Source of the DNA: Apiosordaria backusii
Taxonomy: Eukaryota; Ascomycota; Sordariomycetes; Sordariales; Lasiosphaeriaceae
Assembly (NCBI GenBank): GCA_030549205.1
Contig: JAUKTV010000009.1
Span: forward strand, 930,001-994,000
Length of the DNA stretch: 64,000 bases
Direction: 5' to 3'
A program made the translations under genes and the position numbers. Shown here one piece after another: positions 21,670 to 33,020 of this stretch; the first letter of the stretch is position 1, and every line of letters starts with the position of its first letter. Below the pieces are notes generated by a model. The model saw only the letters and a list, made by a program, of their open reading frames with translations, did not search any database and was not told the origin of the DNA.

Positions 21670-24600
21670 TCACCCAAAAACATCACTAACATACCTCTCC
21701 TCCCTCATCCTCCCCAACCACTCCTCCGCCCCCTCCCTCCCCCTCTCAGGAAACTCCTCCTCATAAATCCTCAAACACACCTCCGCCGTCGACCGCCCCA
21801 ACCTCCCCGCACTCCCACAAACCAAAATCTTCGCCCCCTCTTTAATCAACTGCTTCAGTCTCTCTCTATCCTCCCAAATCAGCTCATCTACATGCCCCAC
21901 CTTCCCCTCCCCATCTGGTGCCCTTCTCGAAAAAGCCGCGCGCACTTTCACAACCCCTTCCTGCTCCCACTGCGAGAGTTCCTCTTTGTAGAGGTAGTCC
22001 TCTTCGTAATCCCTGCAACCGTAGTACAGCACTGCGGGGCCAAGCCCGGACTTGGGGAACCCTCCGCGAGCGGAGGAGATGGCGGAGCGTTCTTGTAAGA
22101 AGGCGCGCATGGGCGCGATGCCGGTTCCGGCGGCGACCATGATAACCGGGGTGGAAGGGTCGGAGGGGAGGCGGAAGGGCGCGTTGGTTTTGCGGACGAA
22201 GCACCGTAAGCGAGAGCCGGGTTGTAAACTGGCCAAGTGGGAGCTGGAGACGCCGTTGAAGGTTTTGCTTGAGGGGTGGGATAGTGACGGGGAGTGGTAG
22301 ACGTCGTATGTCAGGGTGGCTGTCAGCGAAGAGGTCGCAGGATCGGCGCCCTCTTCTGAGGCGGCAAAAGATAAAAACCCCTGATTAGGGAGGGGTTTTT
22401 GCGCGAGGGGGGAGGAGGAGATGCTGTACTGTCTTGGGGAGAGGGGGGATAGCATGTCGAGGTAGGAGGCAAAGCTCAACTTGCAGGAGGGGTAGTCTTC
22501 CAGTAAGTCAAGAACAGAGAAGCGCTTGGCGAGGACGGAGGTGGGGTACTCCTCGTCTGAGGCCAGAGCTTGGAGGTTCTCCGCGTCGAGACCGGAAGAA
22601 AGACTCGCCAAGTGGGCGACTTGACGCTGGGAGGCTGGGTTGGCGAGCTCGACTCTTGTGCCGATGAGTTCAAACACTGAGATTGGGCCGCCGGACTCGG
22701 ACTTGAGGTGCTCCTTTGTTGTGCCTGTTACTGTTATTAAATCATCGGGGTGGAGGCCGAAGCGGTTGAGGACTCTGCGGATCGAGTCGCGCGGGTTGAA
22801 CGGTTGGATGGCGAGGTAATCGCCGCTGCGGTATTGTACCCCGGGCGGCAGCAAGATGTCGATTTGGCGCTTTTCGGGGCCGAGACCCTTTTTGGCGAGG
22901 ACTTTGTTGACGAGGACGAGGCCTTGGGAGAGTTGCTCGCCTGCCAACTTGGAGGGGGCGGTGGGCTGGGTGATTTCGACTTTGAGTTCCTCGGTTTTGA
23001 CGGCGGCTGTGACGCCAACGGCTTCTCGGAGGGCGGGGAACAGGCTCAGTTTCCACTCCTCTAGAGGGCCGACAATGTCCTGACTGACATCGACAAAGCC
23101 AGTGGGGACAAGGCGGGTTGCGCCGAGCTTCTCCAGGAGCTCGTCTACCAACTTGGGAATGCGGTGGTAAGTAGATGCCCAGTCTTTGTTTCCAGCCCCA
23201 AAGACTGCATAGGAGACGCCCTTGAGCAAACTGCCGTTACTCGGATCAGCGGCACGAGTCTCGAGCCAAGCGACAAAGTTGCGAGCATTGTCGGGGGGTA
23301 ATCCTTCGTAGGAAGAGGTGACGACGACGAGAGGGTGGTCCTTGGGCAAGTTCTCGACAGCATCGTCCAGGCTCTGAACCTTGTTCGGGACAGAGAGACC
23401 GTGGTTTGCTGCGTTGGTCTCGACATCCTCAGCAAACGACTTGCAAGTGCCCGAGTTGCCACCATAAAAGACGGAAAATGGCTTCAGATTGGAGTGTGTG
23501 AACTCGGCCCCCTTGGTTGTCTTGCCAGCAGATGCTGGGGCGGGAGCGGCACCAGCGCTGAAGTTGAAGAGATGATCCTTCCCAGGGCGTCTGCGAGCCT
23601 TGATGTAGAACTCGTCAGGCTTGATAGTCAAGGTTGATTTGATCTCTGCAATTGCACGTCAATAACTGTCTTCGGTCTCTTAGATATCAGGGGTAACTCA
23701 CTCAGCTCATAATCAGGATCGGCCATCTCAATAACGAATCGCTGCAGCACCATCGCCATGGTAATGAGAACTTCCTGCTCGGCCAAATACCGTCCAATAC
23801 ACGAACGAACACCAGTCCCAAAAGGCTTCCACGAGTTGGGTGGCAACTTTTCCCAGCCGCCATCGAGGAACCGCTCCGGCTTGAACTCGGCTGCATCAGG
23901 ACCCCAGACCGCAGGGTCGTTATGTAGACCCTTGAGATTGAACACCAAACTCTCGTCGGGCGTGACCTTGTACTTGCCCCCGATGATGGTTGTTTCCTTC
24001 GCCTGTCTTGAGATGGCTGGAATAGGGCCACAGAAGCGAAGTGCCTCCTTCATAGCGGCATCAATGTACTTGAGCTTGGGAATGTCCTCCATCTGCAGCT
24101 CCCTGTCGCCAAGGACAGCATCAACCTCGGCATAGCACTTTTGCATCGCCTCTGGATGCTTTAGCAGGTTGTAAAACAAGAACATCATGGTACCAGCCGA
24201 AGTATCGTGTCCAGCAACCAAGAAAGTGGCCATCTGGTAGCGGATGTTTTCGTCGGTGAAACCCTTTCCAGTGACTGGGTCCTTGGCGTTGAGCATGACG
24301 TTCAGAGTGTCGTCGATGTCGGGCCGCGGGTTAGCCTTGCGTTCAGCCACAATGTCGTCGCAGACCTTCCACATGGCGTGAATATTGTCCATCATGTTCC
24401 TCTTGCTGAGGAACGCAAGGGTGTTCTGAATCTCAGGACGACTTGTCCGCTTGCCAGTCTCGATGAGAACATCGCCCAGTTGCTTGGCAAATGGGATGAG
24501 CTCTTCCGAGTAAAAGGCGTTGAAGCGGTAGTTGAAGGCGCAAAGACCGATGACGTCGAAGGCCAGACGGGTGAAATCGTCATGTGTCGAGATGCGGTAG

Positions 24601-25166
24601 TCTGGGCCGAAACGATCCCATCGGAGGATCATCTGAGAGAGGATATCGGTCATTTTGGGGAACATGGTGCGAACATGCAGTGGTCCAAACGCTGGTAAAA
24701 GGGTTCTGTGAGCGATTCCCCATTCCTATGTTTAAACGTGTTAGTTGACAGTGAGCATGAGTCTGAGGTTGAAGCAACTGACTTCTTCTTCATTATATGA
24801 GGTGAAAAGCCCGTTCTTGACGAAGACTCTGATGGCCTCCTGGGCGCCGGCAACTTTCTTTTCGAACCGCTTCTCATCGCACACCTCGTTGATCAGAGCA
24901 TGGCTTGACAGGACGACGATCTTTCTTTTAACGAGGTTGAGTGTATAGATGGGGCCGTATACATCAGCAAGCCGCCATAGAGATCCCATAGAGAACTCGG
25001 GGTTAATCTCCCCAAGGTTGCCGAGTAGCCATTTTTCGGGTGGTTGAGGAATGGGTTCCCCTTCGCCGATCTCCTCTAGTGTTGGGGTCGCTGGTTTGGG
25101 TGTTGACTCTGAATGTACTGAATGTGGTGGCGTGGTAGCCCCTTCAACATGGAAGGGACAAGACAT
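21670..25166 (-). CDS. CYP505-type self-sufficient P450/NADPH-P450 reductase fusion (P450foxy-like)
   Basis: Bifunctional fatty-acid subterminal hydroxylase in which a P450 and its reductase are one chain. Exons 25166-24783, 24725-23702 and 23645-21670 give 1127 aa, slightly longer than Fusarium P450foxy or bacterial BM3. The heme domain has the oxygen-binding I-helix LVAGHDTSAGT, ExxR in KEALRF and the heme cysteine in KPFGTGVRSCIGRYLAEQE (about residue 437). After the linker TIKPDEFYIKARRRPGKDH comes a flavodoxin FMN domain (YGGNSGTCKSFAEDV). The FAD domain (RQYSISSSPL) and NADPH domain (MVAAGTGIAPMRAFLQERS, LYYGCRDYEEDYLYKEEL) follow, ending YVSDVFG. All catalytic parts are present. No membrane anchor is seen, consistent with the soluble members. 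Introns are 57 and 56 nt. Confidence 0.95.
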
Positions 25167-26647
25167 GGTGATGGTGGAAGTCGAGCCGATGCAAAGAAAT
25201 AGATACCTAGGTTGAATTCAAACGAGGTCAAAGCTTCCGATGGCAGGCACCAGTTTGGTATATTCTTGGACACTTGGAAGTCTGATGATACCAATTACCA
25301 CCCAAACAGAAAGTGAGCGGGCAGCAGCTGTTTATAAGTACCCCTAATTAGCTAGTTGAGCTTGAGACGTTGCCTTTGTCCAGCGCCATCTTGATACGAA
25401 CATTTGGGCCGAGGCCAAATCCGGAGGTCGCCATGAAGTCGCACCGAGTGGGTATTACTAAGTAACATTGCTGGCATGCTGGCGCACTGGTGTCGTTGGT
25501 GAACACAAGGCATGAAGGCTGGGCAGCAGGGTCGGTGTGGAGTTTGGAATATCGCACCTGTCACAGATCAGGAAGACTGTGGAAGCATGGGCTGAGTAAG
25601 GGGCTGTCTCATCCCTTTAATGCTGACATGCCGAAGGCCAGCGGGATTCACATGCAACGACCCAGCCGAATGGAAACATCGGAACAGGCGGCGCTCGTAA
25701 GGTAAGGTAACAAAGTTTATACGGGAATTGCATGACGGCGAGTTGACAGAGTGCTTCCCACTTGCTGTCACTCCTGCTTCATGAGGTTGCGTTGGGTGGG
25801 GAGTCTCCGCTGTTAGTGTCGTCCATCCCTCCACATGAAGCTGATCGTTCGACTGATCTTTTCAATGTCAACTGAACTCCCAGAAAAGCACAAAGCCTCC
25901 CGTTCATCAGAATGGGATTTCTGTTGTGTCTGGAACTCAAAACTTCGATGTGACCATGTCAGCAATGTCCCCTGATCACACAACGGCTGATCGACAAAAT
26001 CGCAACGGTCAGGCAGCCAAGGACACGGAGCTCGATTTATTTCCGGATTCCGAACACCGTACCGCCTCGGCACTTGCGCGGCCACACCGGCGATGAAGAT
26101 CACACAAAGACCCAACGAACGCTCTGCCCTTTGAATTGACCTTGTCGGCATTTCATTCCGGGCTCCATCTCAATTTTCGAGAAGGACAAACATTCCAGTC
26201 GAATTCATCATGGTCTTTGCCCAATCCCTTTCAGACTTTTTGATCCACTGCCAAGTCCACTGAGTAGCCCAAAACAGCAATGGTCCCGTTTGTCACCAAA
26301 ATGTCACTCCCTTCATATGATTGGTTGCACAACAATCATGAGAATGTCACTGCCCCGACATGATTGGCCCAATCCCTCCGGCAGTTGATAATTAAGGCTG
26401 AGAACCTTGATAAACTCGATGCTGAATGGCAGCCAAGACAAGGCGAAAAGAAACCATTGACATTCAGACTTTTTTTTTTGGTGTTGTTGAGATCTTTCTT
26501 CGTCTTCTTGCCATCAACAGAGGAACTTGCATTACCTCTGATACTCAATTCTTGCACATTGCTGCATCTGCAATTAATATCACTGCCTTTTGTCTTTTTT
26601 GCCCACATCACGTACACAACTCCACAATCAGGGGGAAGTAAACAACA
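25167..26647. other. divergent promoter region between CYP505 and ACR3 genes
   Basis: The two flanking genes are divergently transcribed across 1.5 kb. No additional gene or repeat is supported. Confidence 0.5.
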
Positions 26648-27987
26648 ATGTCCACCACCAACCCTAACCCGACCCCCTATCAACCTCCCGACACCACGAC
26701 CACCACCGAAAAGCCCAGCAACAACATCAACACCACCCCCCTCACAAACCAATCCACCGACCATGACGACCCAGAAAAACAATCCCCCCCTCCCCCTCCC
26801 CTCCCCCCATGCGCAGAACCCAAAAACACCTTCCAATCCCTCAGCTTCCTCGACCGCTTCCTCGCCGTCTGGATTTTTCTAGCCATGCTCATCGGCGTCC
26901 TCCTCGGGAACTTCGTTGACGACGTCGGCCCCGCCCTCCACAAGGGTACCTTTTTCGATGTTTCTGTCCCCATCGCGGTGGGCTTGCTGGTAATGATGTA
27001 CCCCATCCTCTGCAAAGTCAAGTATGAATCTTTGCATAAAGTTTTTCGGGAGAGGGAGATTTGGGTGCAGTTGGGTTTCAGTATTGTGGTGAATTGGGTT
27101 GTGGCGCCGTTGTTTATGGTATGTATACCCCTCCCCCCGGTGAGTTGTGGTGAGATATGGTAGGGTGGCTGATAGAAATGATAATAGTTGGCACTGTCGT
27201 GGGCTTTCTTACCTGATGAGGAAGGGCTGAGGCAGGGGTTGATATTGGTGGGCGTCGCTCGCTGCATCGCAATGGTTCTCATCTGGAACAACCTGGTATG
27301 CCCCCCCCCTTCTCTCACTATCATCACAACAGCATAGCTAACACCCAAAAAAAGGCCAACGGCAACGGCGACTACTGCGCCATCCTCGTAGCGGTCAACT
27401 CCCTCCTCCAAATCATCCTCTTCGCCCCCCTCGCCCTCCTCTTCATCCGGGTCATCTCCCCCAACCCAACCGCCATCACCATCTCCTACTCCACCGTCGC
27501 CACCTCAGTCGGCATCTTCTTGGGGATCCCCCTCGGCGCCGCCATCCTCACCCGCTTCACCCTTTTATTCCTCTTCTCCCCGGAGTTTTACAACCGCAAG
27601 TTCATCCCCATCATCGCGCCCTGGTCGCTCATCGGTCTGCTCTACACCATCTTGGTACTGTTCGCGTCTCAAGGGAAGCAGGTAGTCCACCAGATCGTGT
27701 CGGTTGTTCGGGTGTCCGCGCCGCTGATTGTGTATTTTACCGTGATATTCTTCGCGACGTTGCTGGTGTGCAGGAGGTTGGGGTATAAATACGAGTATGG
27801 GGTTACGCAGAGTTTCACGGCGGCGAGTAATAATTTTGAGCTGGCGATTGCGGTCGCGGTGGCAGCGTTTGGGGCGGATAGCGATCAGGCTCTTGCGGCG
27901 ACGGTTGGGCCGCTGATTGAGGTGCCGGTGCTGTTGGGGTTGGTGTATGGGGTTAGGTGGTTGGTGAAGAGGAGGGGGTGGGAGTAA
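26648..27987 (+). CDS. ACR3: arsenite efflux transporter ACR3
   Basis: Plasma-membrane arsenite/antimonite exporter of the BART superfamily. Exons 26648-27118, 27188-27295 and 27355-27987 give 403 aa, essentially the length of yeast Acr3. A Pro/Thr-rich cytosolic N-terminus (about 60 residues) precedes LDRFLAVWIFLAMLIGVLLGN and about ten hydrophobic segments. The conserved thiol cysteine lies in GVARCIAMVLIWN (TM4) and a conserved acidic/amide cluster is in QSFTAASNNFELAIAVAVA (TM9). Both introns interrupt positions inside membrane segments. No arsenate reductase or methyltransferase gene is adjacent, so there is no ars cluster here. Confidence 0.95.
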
Positions 27988-28424
27988 TGGGGTGGCGATG
28001 GTTACGGATAGGGTGAGGAAAAGTTGGGGATTGGAGATGGTACATGTTTTCGATGAATGTAATGTAGGGGAGCCAGCGATATGATCATGGGTGTATGAAG
28101 GTATTTGACGGGGCATAATATATGCTTTTCAACAGGATACTGAGCACAATTGCCGAAACGCGTGTTGGTTTAAACATGGAAATTTATCAAGGTAAGGTAG
28201 TGAGAGGTTGACAATGTCGAGTGTGCCTGGAAGATCAATTGGTGGCTGTGTGAGGTACATATGCTAACAATCTTGCAAAGTTGGTGGTGGTGATGGCAAC
28301 AAGTCGCCGCAACAACGACAACAACATCAGCCCAGCCTAGATCAAGTGAGAGTCGTACCCAATTATCTTACCTATCCCTCCCTCACCCTCTTCTTGTCTC
28401 ACCACCTCCGCATATCCATTGGTT
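27988..28424. other. intergenic
   Basis: 3' flank of ACR3, then upstream sequence of the structured RNA; no gene is visible. An ACCACCTC word at 28401-28408 also occurs upstream of the other RNA copy. Confidence 0.5.
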
Positions 28425-28459
28425 GCTCCTTCCCTAAGAAGAGAACCACGGTATATATA
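28425..28459 (+). promoter_or_regulatory. upstream block and TATA box of structured RNA copy A
   Basis: This 35-nt block begins GCTCCTTCC and ends ACCACGGTATATATA. It is the counterpart of minus strand 10251-10217, with three mismatches. The TATA begins at 28452. Confidence 0.6.
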
Positions 28460-28479
28460 TTAATTCCAGCAAACATCTT

Positions 28480-28677
28480 TCATCAGCAGTCCCGGGCCCT
28501 TCCGAGGGCCTCGTGGCTAAGTGGTAAGCCTGCTGTCCGCCGCCCACTCCCCCAGGGCTCACCGAGAGCCCGCGTTCGATTCCTCGTAAAACCCTCTGCA
28601 ACTGGGTTTTCGGCGCCCGCCCCTGAGGGGGCGGGCGAGCTTTTGCCATTTTCCTGGACTTTTCTTTTGATCTTTTT
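28480..28677 (+). ncRNA. Pol III-type structured RNA, copy A
   Basis: From the TATA at 28452, CAGCAG follows at +32 (28484) and the A box TGGCTAAGTGG at +62 (28514-28524). These are the same offsets as in copy B. The B box GTTCGATTCC is at 28574-28583. Hairpins: 28495-28510 (GGCCCT/AGGGCC), 28555-28571 (GGGCTC/GAGCCC), 28588-28610 (AAAACCC/GGGTTTT) and 28615-28636 (a nine-pair G+C stem). A conserved GAGCTTTTG at 28637-28645 follows the last hairpin, as in copy B. Possible terminators are the T4 at 28641-28644 or the T5 at 28673-28677. CAGCAG can also pair with CTGCTG at 28530-28535. The segment around the A box can form a tRNA-like D arm (GGCT/AGCC), but no tRNA cloverleaf closes. Confidence 0.6.
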
Positions 28678-29202
28678 CTGATGACGGACTTGTAAGGCTG
28701 TGGACACAGTGTCTGTCCTGGTTGATTCTTTTATCTGTTTCTAAAGTCGGGTGTCAGAATCAGAAGAGCTCAATAGTCGCAAGCAATGTGGGCAAGAAAC
28801 CAGTCCAAAAGTCACAAACAAGTCAAGAAATTCAACTAAGAATAGGTGTTCCCCTTCAGCTAAACTAGAAGCGTGTCAAGAGAGACTATCACCTTTGAAA
28901 GTAAATAGACCTCCCCAATACCAAAAACTTCCATTTGCTTCCCTCCCCCATGTGCGCGTGCTCATCCAAGAAAATATTGAAGAGCAAGCTAAATAAAAGA
29001 TAGACTATCGGTTTGACCCTCAAGCCCACTAGAAGAATAAAGTAGTTTCATAAGCCATTACACATTCCCGTTCCAAGAAAAAAAGACATTAAGACCCTCA
29101 AGTCCCTTATTATCCCACACTTTTCAAACAACAAATTTTGGTCATCAGCTTCCCCATCCGCCATCAGGGCTTGTCTTCCAGAAGTACCTTGTCGAAAAAG
29201 AT
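28678..29202. other. intergenic
   Basis: 3' flanks of the structured RNA (plus) and the secreted repeat protein (minus). Only short, unbiased ORFs are seen. Confidence 0.5.
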
Positions 29203-30410
29203 TTAAAAGGGAATGAGACCGCCAGTCAACGGTCCACCAATAGGAAGGATAGACCCGACAGTGCCCAAGATGCTCTGGAGGAGACCGCTGAGGGGGCTGT
29301 TGAAGATGAGACCGCCCACGGTGCCGCCGATCCCCGTGCCGCCAACCACCTCGTTGAGGAGACCGCCGCCCCCGATGGCACCGCCGATGCCGCCGCCGCC
29401 GACTGGGCCACTAGACAGAAGACTGGTGAGGAGGTCAGTGACCAGCTTCAGGATACCAGAGACAATTCCGAGGGGGCCACCGGGGCCACCGCCGAGCACG
29501 TTGGGGACAAGGTTGCCGACGAGTGGGAGGCCGTTGAGGCCGCTGACACCGGGGAGAGCGAGACGGGAAACACCGACCTTGAGATCCTCATCGAGGGCCT
29601 GGAGGGGCTCGCGGACAGCCTCGGCCTTCTCCTCAGGGGTCTTGTCGGCATTCTCAGCCAGGGTTTGCTCTGCGAGACAGATGTTAGATGCAGCGTAGAC
29701 AAAAGAGGGGAGAGAGGGAGCTACTTACTGATCTTCTCAAGGTGGGCCTGGGCCTCAGTCAACATCTGAGCGAGAGCCTCCTGGTTAACTTGGCCACTGA
29801 GGAGAGCGTAGTAGTTGGCCATGGTCTGGGCATAAGCGGTGTTGCGCTTCTGGATGGCAGCGCCGGCGTCGACGCCCTGGGGAGTAGCCTGGACGCTAGG
29901 AAGGGCGGCCCCGGTGGGGAGAGCAAGGGGCAGGGGGAGGCCAGCGCCACCACCGCCGATGATGGGGAGACCGCCGGTAAGACCGCCGACGAGAGGCAGA
30001 CCGCCGAGAAGACCGCCAGCACCACCGCCGCCAAGGAGACCACCAACAAGGGGCAGACCGGCGAGAGGGTTACCGGCACCACCACCACCGCCACCGAGGA
30101 GACCACCAATGAGGGGGAGACCCGAGAGGAGAGGTCCGAGGATGGGGAGGCCACCGAGGAGGGGACCAAGGATGGGGAGGCCACCACCGCCACCGCCGCC
30201 GGTGAGACCGCCGAGAAGGCCGCTGAGGAGGGGTCCGATGATCGGGAGGCCGTCAAGGAGCTGGGCCTCAAGGGCAGCCTGGAGCTGCTGCATTTGCTGC
30301 ATTTGCTGGGCAGCCTGAGCCTGCTGAGCCTGCTGAGCAGCCTGCTCCTCAGGAACAGGGACAGCGAAAGCGCTGCCAGCGAGGACAAGAAGAGGGAGAG
30401 TGGCCTTCAT
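29203..30410 (-). CDS. secreted Gly/Leu/Pro-rich repeat protein, 382 aa
   Basis: Exons 30410-29729 and 29669-29203 (59-nt intron). The N-terminus MKATLPLLVLAGSAFAVPVP is a clear signal peptide. Next is a Gln/Ala-rich stretch (residues about 22-48), then roughly 120 residues of hydrophobic repeats of the type GLPILGPLLGGLP and GLPLVGGLLGG. A dibasic Kex2-type site follows in AAIQKRNTAYAQ, before a helical middle segment (LAQMLTEAQAHLEKI). A second repeat-like hydrophobic region ends the protein (GLPLVGNLVP, GGPLTGGLIPF). No catalytic domain is recognised. It is probably a cell-wall, surface or self-assembling secreted protein; that role is inferred only from composition. Confidence 0.8.
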
Positions 30411-31243
30411 GATGAAAGATGAAGTTGCTTTTGTGTGGTTTGAGGTGGTTCTGAGGTGGTCTGAAGTTGGAAGTGAGTGGTGTGTTTGTGTGGGAAGGAC
30501 CGGATGGTGAGGAAAGAAAGAGAGACGTCGATATCGGTCAGATGCCGTCGTACTTATACCGAAATCGAGATGGTTTTCGGTCCGCAGAGACCACGTTCAT
30601 CCTTGCCGAACGTCTTGCACCATCTGCGATCAACAACAGGCTGCTATGGGTCGGTCCAACTCTCGGCGAGGTCATGACTGAGACGGTATGCTGGTGATCC
30701 ACGAGCCGCGATCAACTTCTGCAGTTTGTTGTCAACCAGGTGCTGCAGGAACGCGGGAGCCAAAGGCTGTCTCAAAACTTTCTTGGTCAAAAAGGGGAGC
30801 TGGAATGCCAGACGGATTGTGACCCCCAAAGTCAACACATCCAAAAGCGGGGTTGCATGCCGTTGTCAGTCTCCTTCACGGAACTCTCCGCGGATATCGA
30901 GAGAATTATCATCATAACTTGGAGACTGGAGTCATTCGAGGGTTGAGTTCGGGCGAGATGGCGGGTCGGAACCGCCCCAGGTGACTACGTTGGAAGAAAT
31001 GCGGGTATTGCGGGATTCGTCCCGTTCCGCGATGATCAGTCGGGACCGGCAGAGACGGCAAGATTGACTTGCAACGGTCATATCCAACCTCAGGAGGAAG
31101 GCGTGCCTGGAGTGCCGTGATGTACCTGCGTCTTTCATGTGTCTCTGTGGGGAATTAGATCTTCCCCCAACACCCAACTCACTCTCTCCCTCACCTCAGA
31201 TCATCCCACGCCGGTCTTTCAGCATACCTCGAAGCAGTGAGCC
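30411..31243. other. divergent intergenic region
   Basis: Promoter of the secreted protein on one side and of the small membrane protein on the other. No gene or repeat is seen. Confidence 0.5.
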
Positions 31244-32083
31244 ATGACAGTCGAGCCAGAAGGTTCACGAACAGCAGACGAGTCTAGACGATGGAGGAAC
31301 ATGCCTGGATCGTACCCAACCCCAAGTCCCTTTCAAGAATCCGAGTCACAGGCAGGCTCTCCCGTGCCAGTATCCGTCACCTCCGCTCGTGATAACCCCT
31401 AGCGAGGCCCCTCCGATGCCACGGCCGACAGCAGGCGATCTCTCAACTTCTCGCCCCTTCCACAATATCCCAGAACACGGCCGGCCTCGATCGCCGACTT
31501 TCCACGCACACGAAGTAGTGTTCCATCCCATATCCGACTCCGCCAGCTCTCGCTTGCGTCCAGCACAAGCTCTGCGGCCTTCCAGCCAGCCATGCACTGG
31601 AACACAGGTCAGGGTGCACCGTTCAGTTTCTTCAATGTCCAGAGACCAGACCATATCGTCGTCGACATCTCGGACCGAGCCCCCTCCTCCTTGGGGACCC
31701 CTTCGCCACCCGAACAGCCAGTGGTCCCTCCATCAGAAAAAGAGAAGAACACACCGCCCCCCAAGAATTATGTCAAAGCTAAGGCGAAGCGGCGAAAGAG
31801 TAAAGCCCTCAACCTTTTGAACACAGATCTGAAATGCACAGTGTGTATCATCTGTGTATGGGTCAGTTTTTTCTTGTCATTCTGCACTCTGTTCTTGGTC
31901 GGATCATGCTGGGGGATCTGGGGTGGACGCAAGAATAACCCATGGTCACCTGGGCGTCCATGTACCCAGCACAGGGCTGTCATGGAAAAATACGAGGCTG
32001 AAGGCAAGCTGAGGCGGTATGGTGTTCGACAGCCAGTCATACACGCAAACGGGCATAGCAGACCTCGCGGGCGCCGTGACTGA
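31244..32083 (+). CDS. hypothetical single-pass membrane protein with an in-frame TAG
   Basis: One reading frame is open from an ATG at 31244 to a TGA at 32081-32083, except for a TAG at 31400-31402. Downstream of the stop the frame looks coding: Pro/Ser-rich (RPASIADFPRTRSSVPSHI), then MHWNTGQGAPFSFFNVQRPD from 31592. A basic KAKAKRRKSKALNLL patch precedes one membrane segment (VCIICVWVSFFLSFCTLFLV). A 33-nt GT-AG segment at 31370-31402 would remove the stop in frame, but this is shorter than usual fungal introns. The safe product is the 163-aa protein from 31592. No family is recognised. Confidence 0.5.
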
Positions 32084-32193
32084 GAAGGGTGGGACTTGTA
32101 TGAGAGTCTTCTTGAAATAGGTATTAGGAAACATGACAATAATAGCATTCATTGATATACGTACGAATCCTTCATCACCTGACCTGACTAGGC

Positions 32194-33020
32194 TTACTCA
32201 GCCTTCGGCGCCATCGCAATACAGCTAAACCTTAGATCCTGCCCCCCAGACTCGTGCTCCAACTTGATAATTCTCCCCAACCCTAGCTCCAGCGCCCGTG
32301 GGCTAAGCACATCCTCATCCTCCCCCAGCTCGCCCCTATCCAACGGTCCCTCCCTCGACCCCTCCAACTCCCACAGCCGTCCATTAGCCTTGACATACCC
32401 CACAAAATGATGACCAAACTCCTCAAACCTGTCCTTTGGCTCGGGGGTGTCCCCCATTGCGGCGACGGATTGGTGAGCTTCTTCAAACGCTTGGCTATTG
32501 TACAGCATCTTGGCCCTCTCGTCTTTCAACAGGGGTAAAGCATCGCGGCGGAGTTGCTCGAGCGTGCTGCCTGGTTGGATGAGTTCCGAGGCAGGGCCGT
32601 TGACAGCGCAGTGGAGGAGGGCGTAGGAGCCGCAGGCGTGGCCGATGGTTTGTTCGAACCAGATTATGGGGTTTTTATCAGCGGAGTTTCCGTGGTAATA
32701 CTTGGTTGGGTCGCCTAGACGGGCGTCTTCTGCTTTGCGGTCGGCAGCCCAAGCTGGGGTGAGGGGGATGATAACTACTAGAGCGAGGACGGGGCGGGGG
32801 ATGTGGGTTAGGTCAGGGGGGTCGAGGGAGTAGATGTCGTAGAAGGTGAGGGAGGGGGGGAGGCCGAGTTTATGAGCGAGGGTGGTGAATACCTCGGGGT
32901 TGTTTTCTAGAGGCTGTCAATGAGAGTTTGTCGAGAGAGATCTGTAGGAGTTTTAGTACCGAGCATGGTGAAGTATTTCTTTTCGTCTTCTTCCATTTTG
33001 ACTGATTGATCGGTTGCCAT
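32194..33020 (-). CDS. YUH1: ubiquitin C-terminal hydrolase (UCH, YUH1/UCHL3-like)
   Basis: Cysteine protease that trims small adducts from the C-terminus of ubiquitin (peptidase C12). Exons 33020-32960 and 32906-32194 (53-nt intron) give 257 aa, the usual UCH length. The N-terminus reads through the splice as MLENNPEVFTTLAHKLGL, matching the family's first helix. The oxyanion Gln and catalytic Cys are in WFEQTIGHACGSYALLHC, and the catalytic His is in FGHHFVGYVKANGRLWELEG. The position of the third catalytic residue (Asp in YELDG of human UCHL3) is Glu here (WELEG). The crossover-loop region lies between residues about 165 and 185. The 3' third of the coding strand is G-rich. Confidence 0.93.

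Noticed and set aside
28480..28677. Reading the structured RNA as a canonical tRNA gene
   Set aside because: A and B boxes and a D-arm-like stem are present, but there is no anticodon arm, no 7-bp acceptor stem and the element is too long.
28751..28996. 81-aa ORF downstream of RNA copy A
   Set aside because: No ATG start, no codon bias, AT-rich flank.
29688..30422. 244-aa plus-strand ORF opposite the secreted repeat protein
   Set aside because: It is a mirror of the repetitive, stop-free GC-rich coding strand; the minus frame has a signal peptide and a proper intron.
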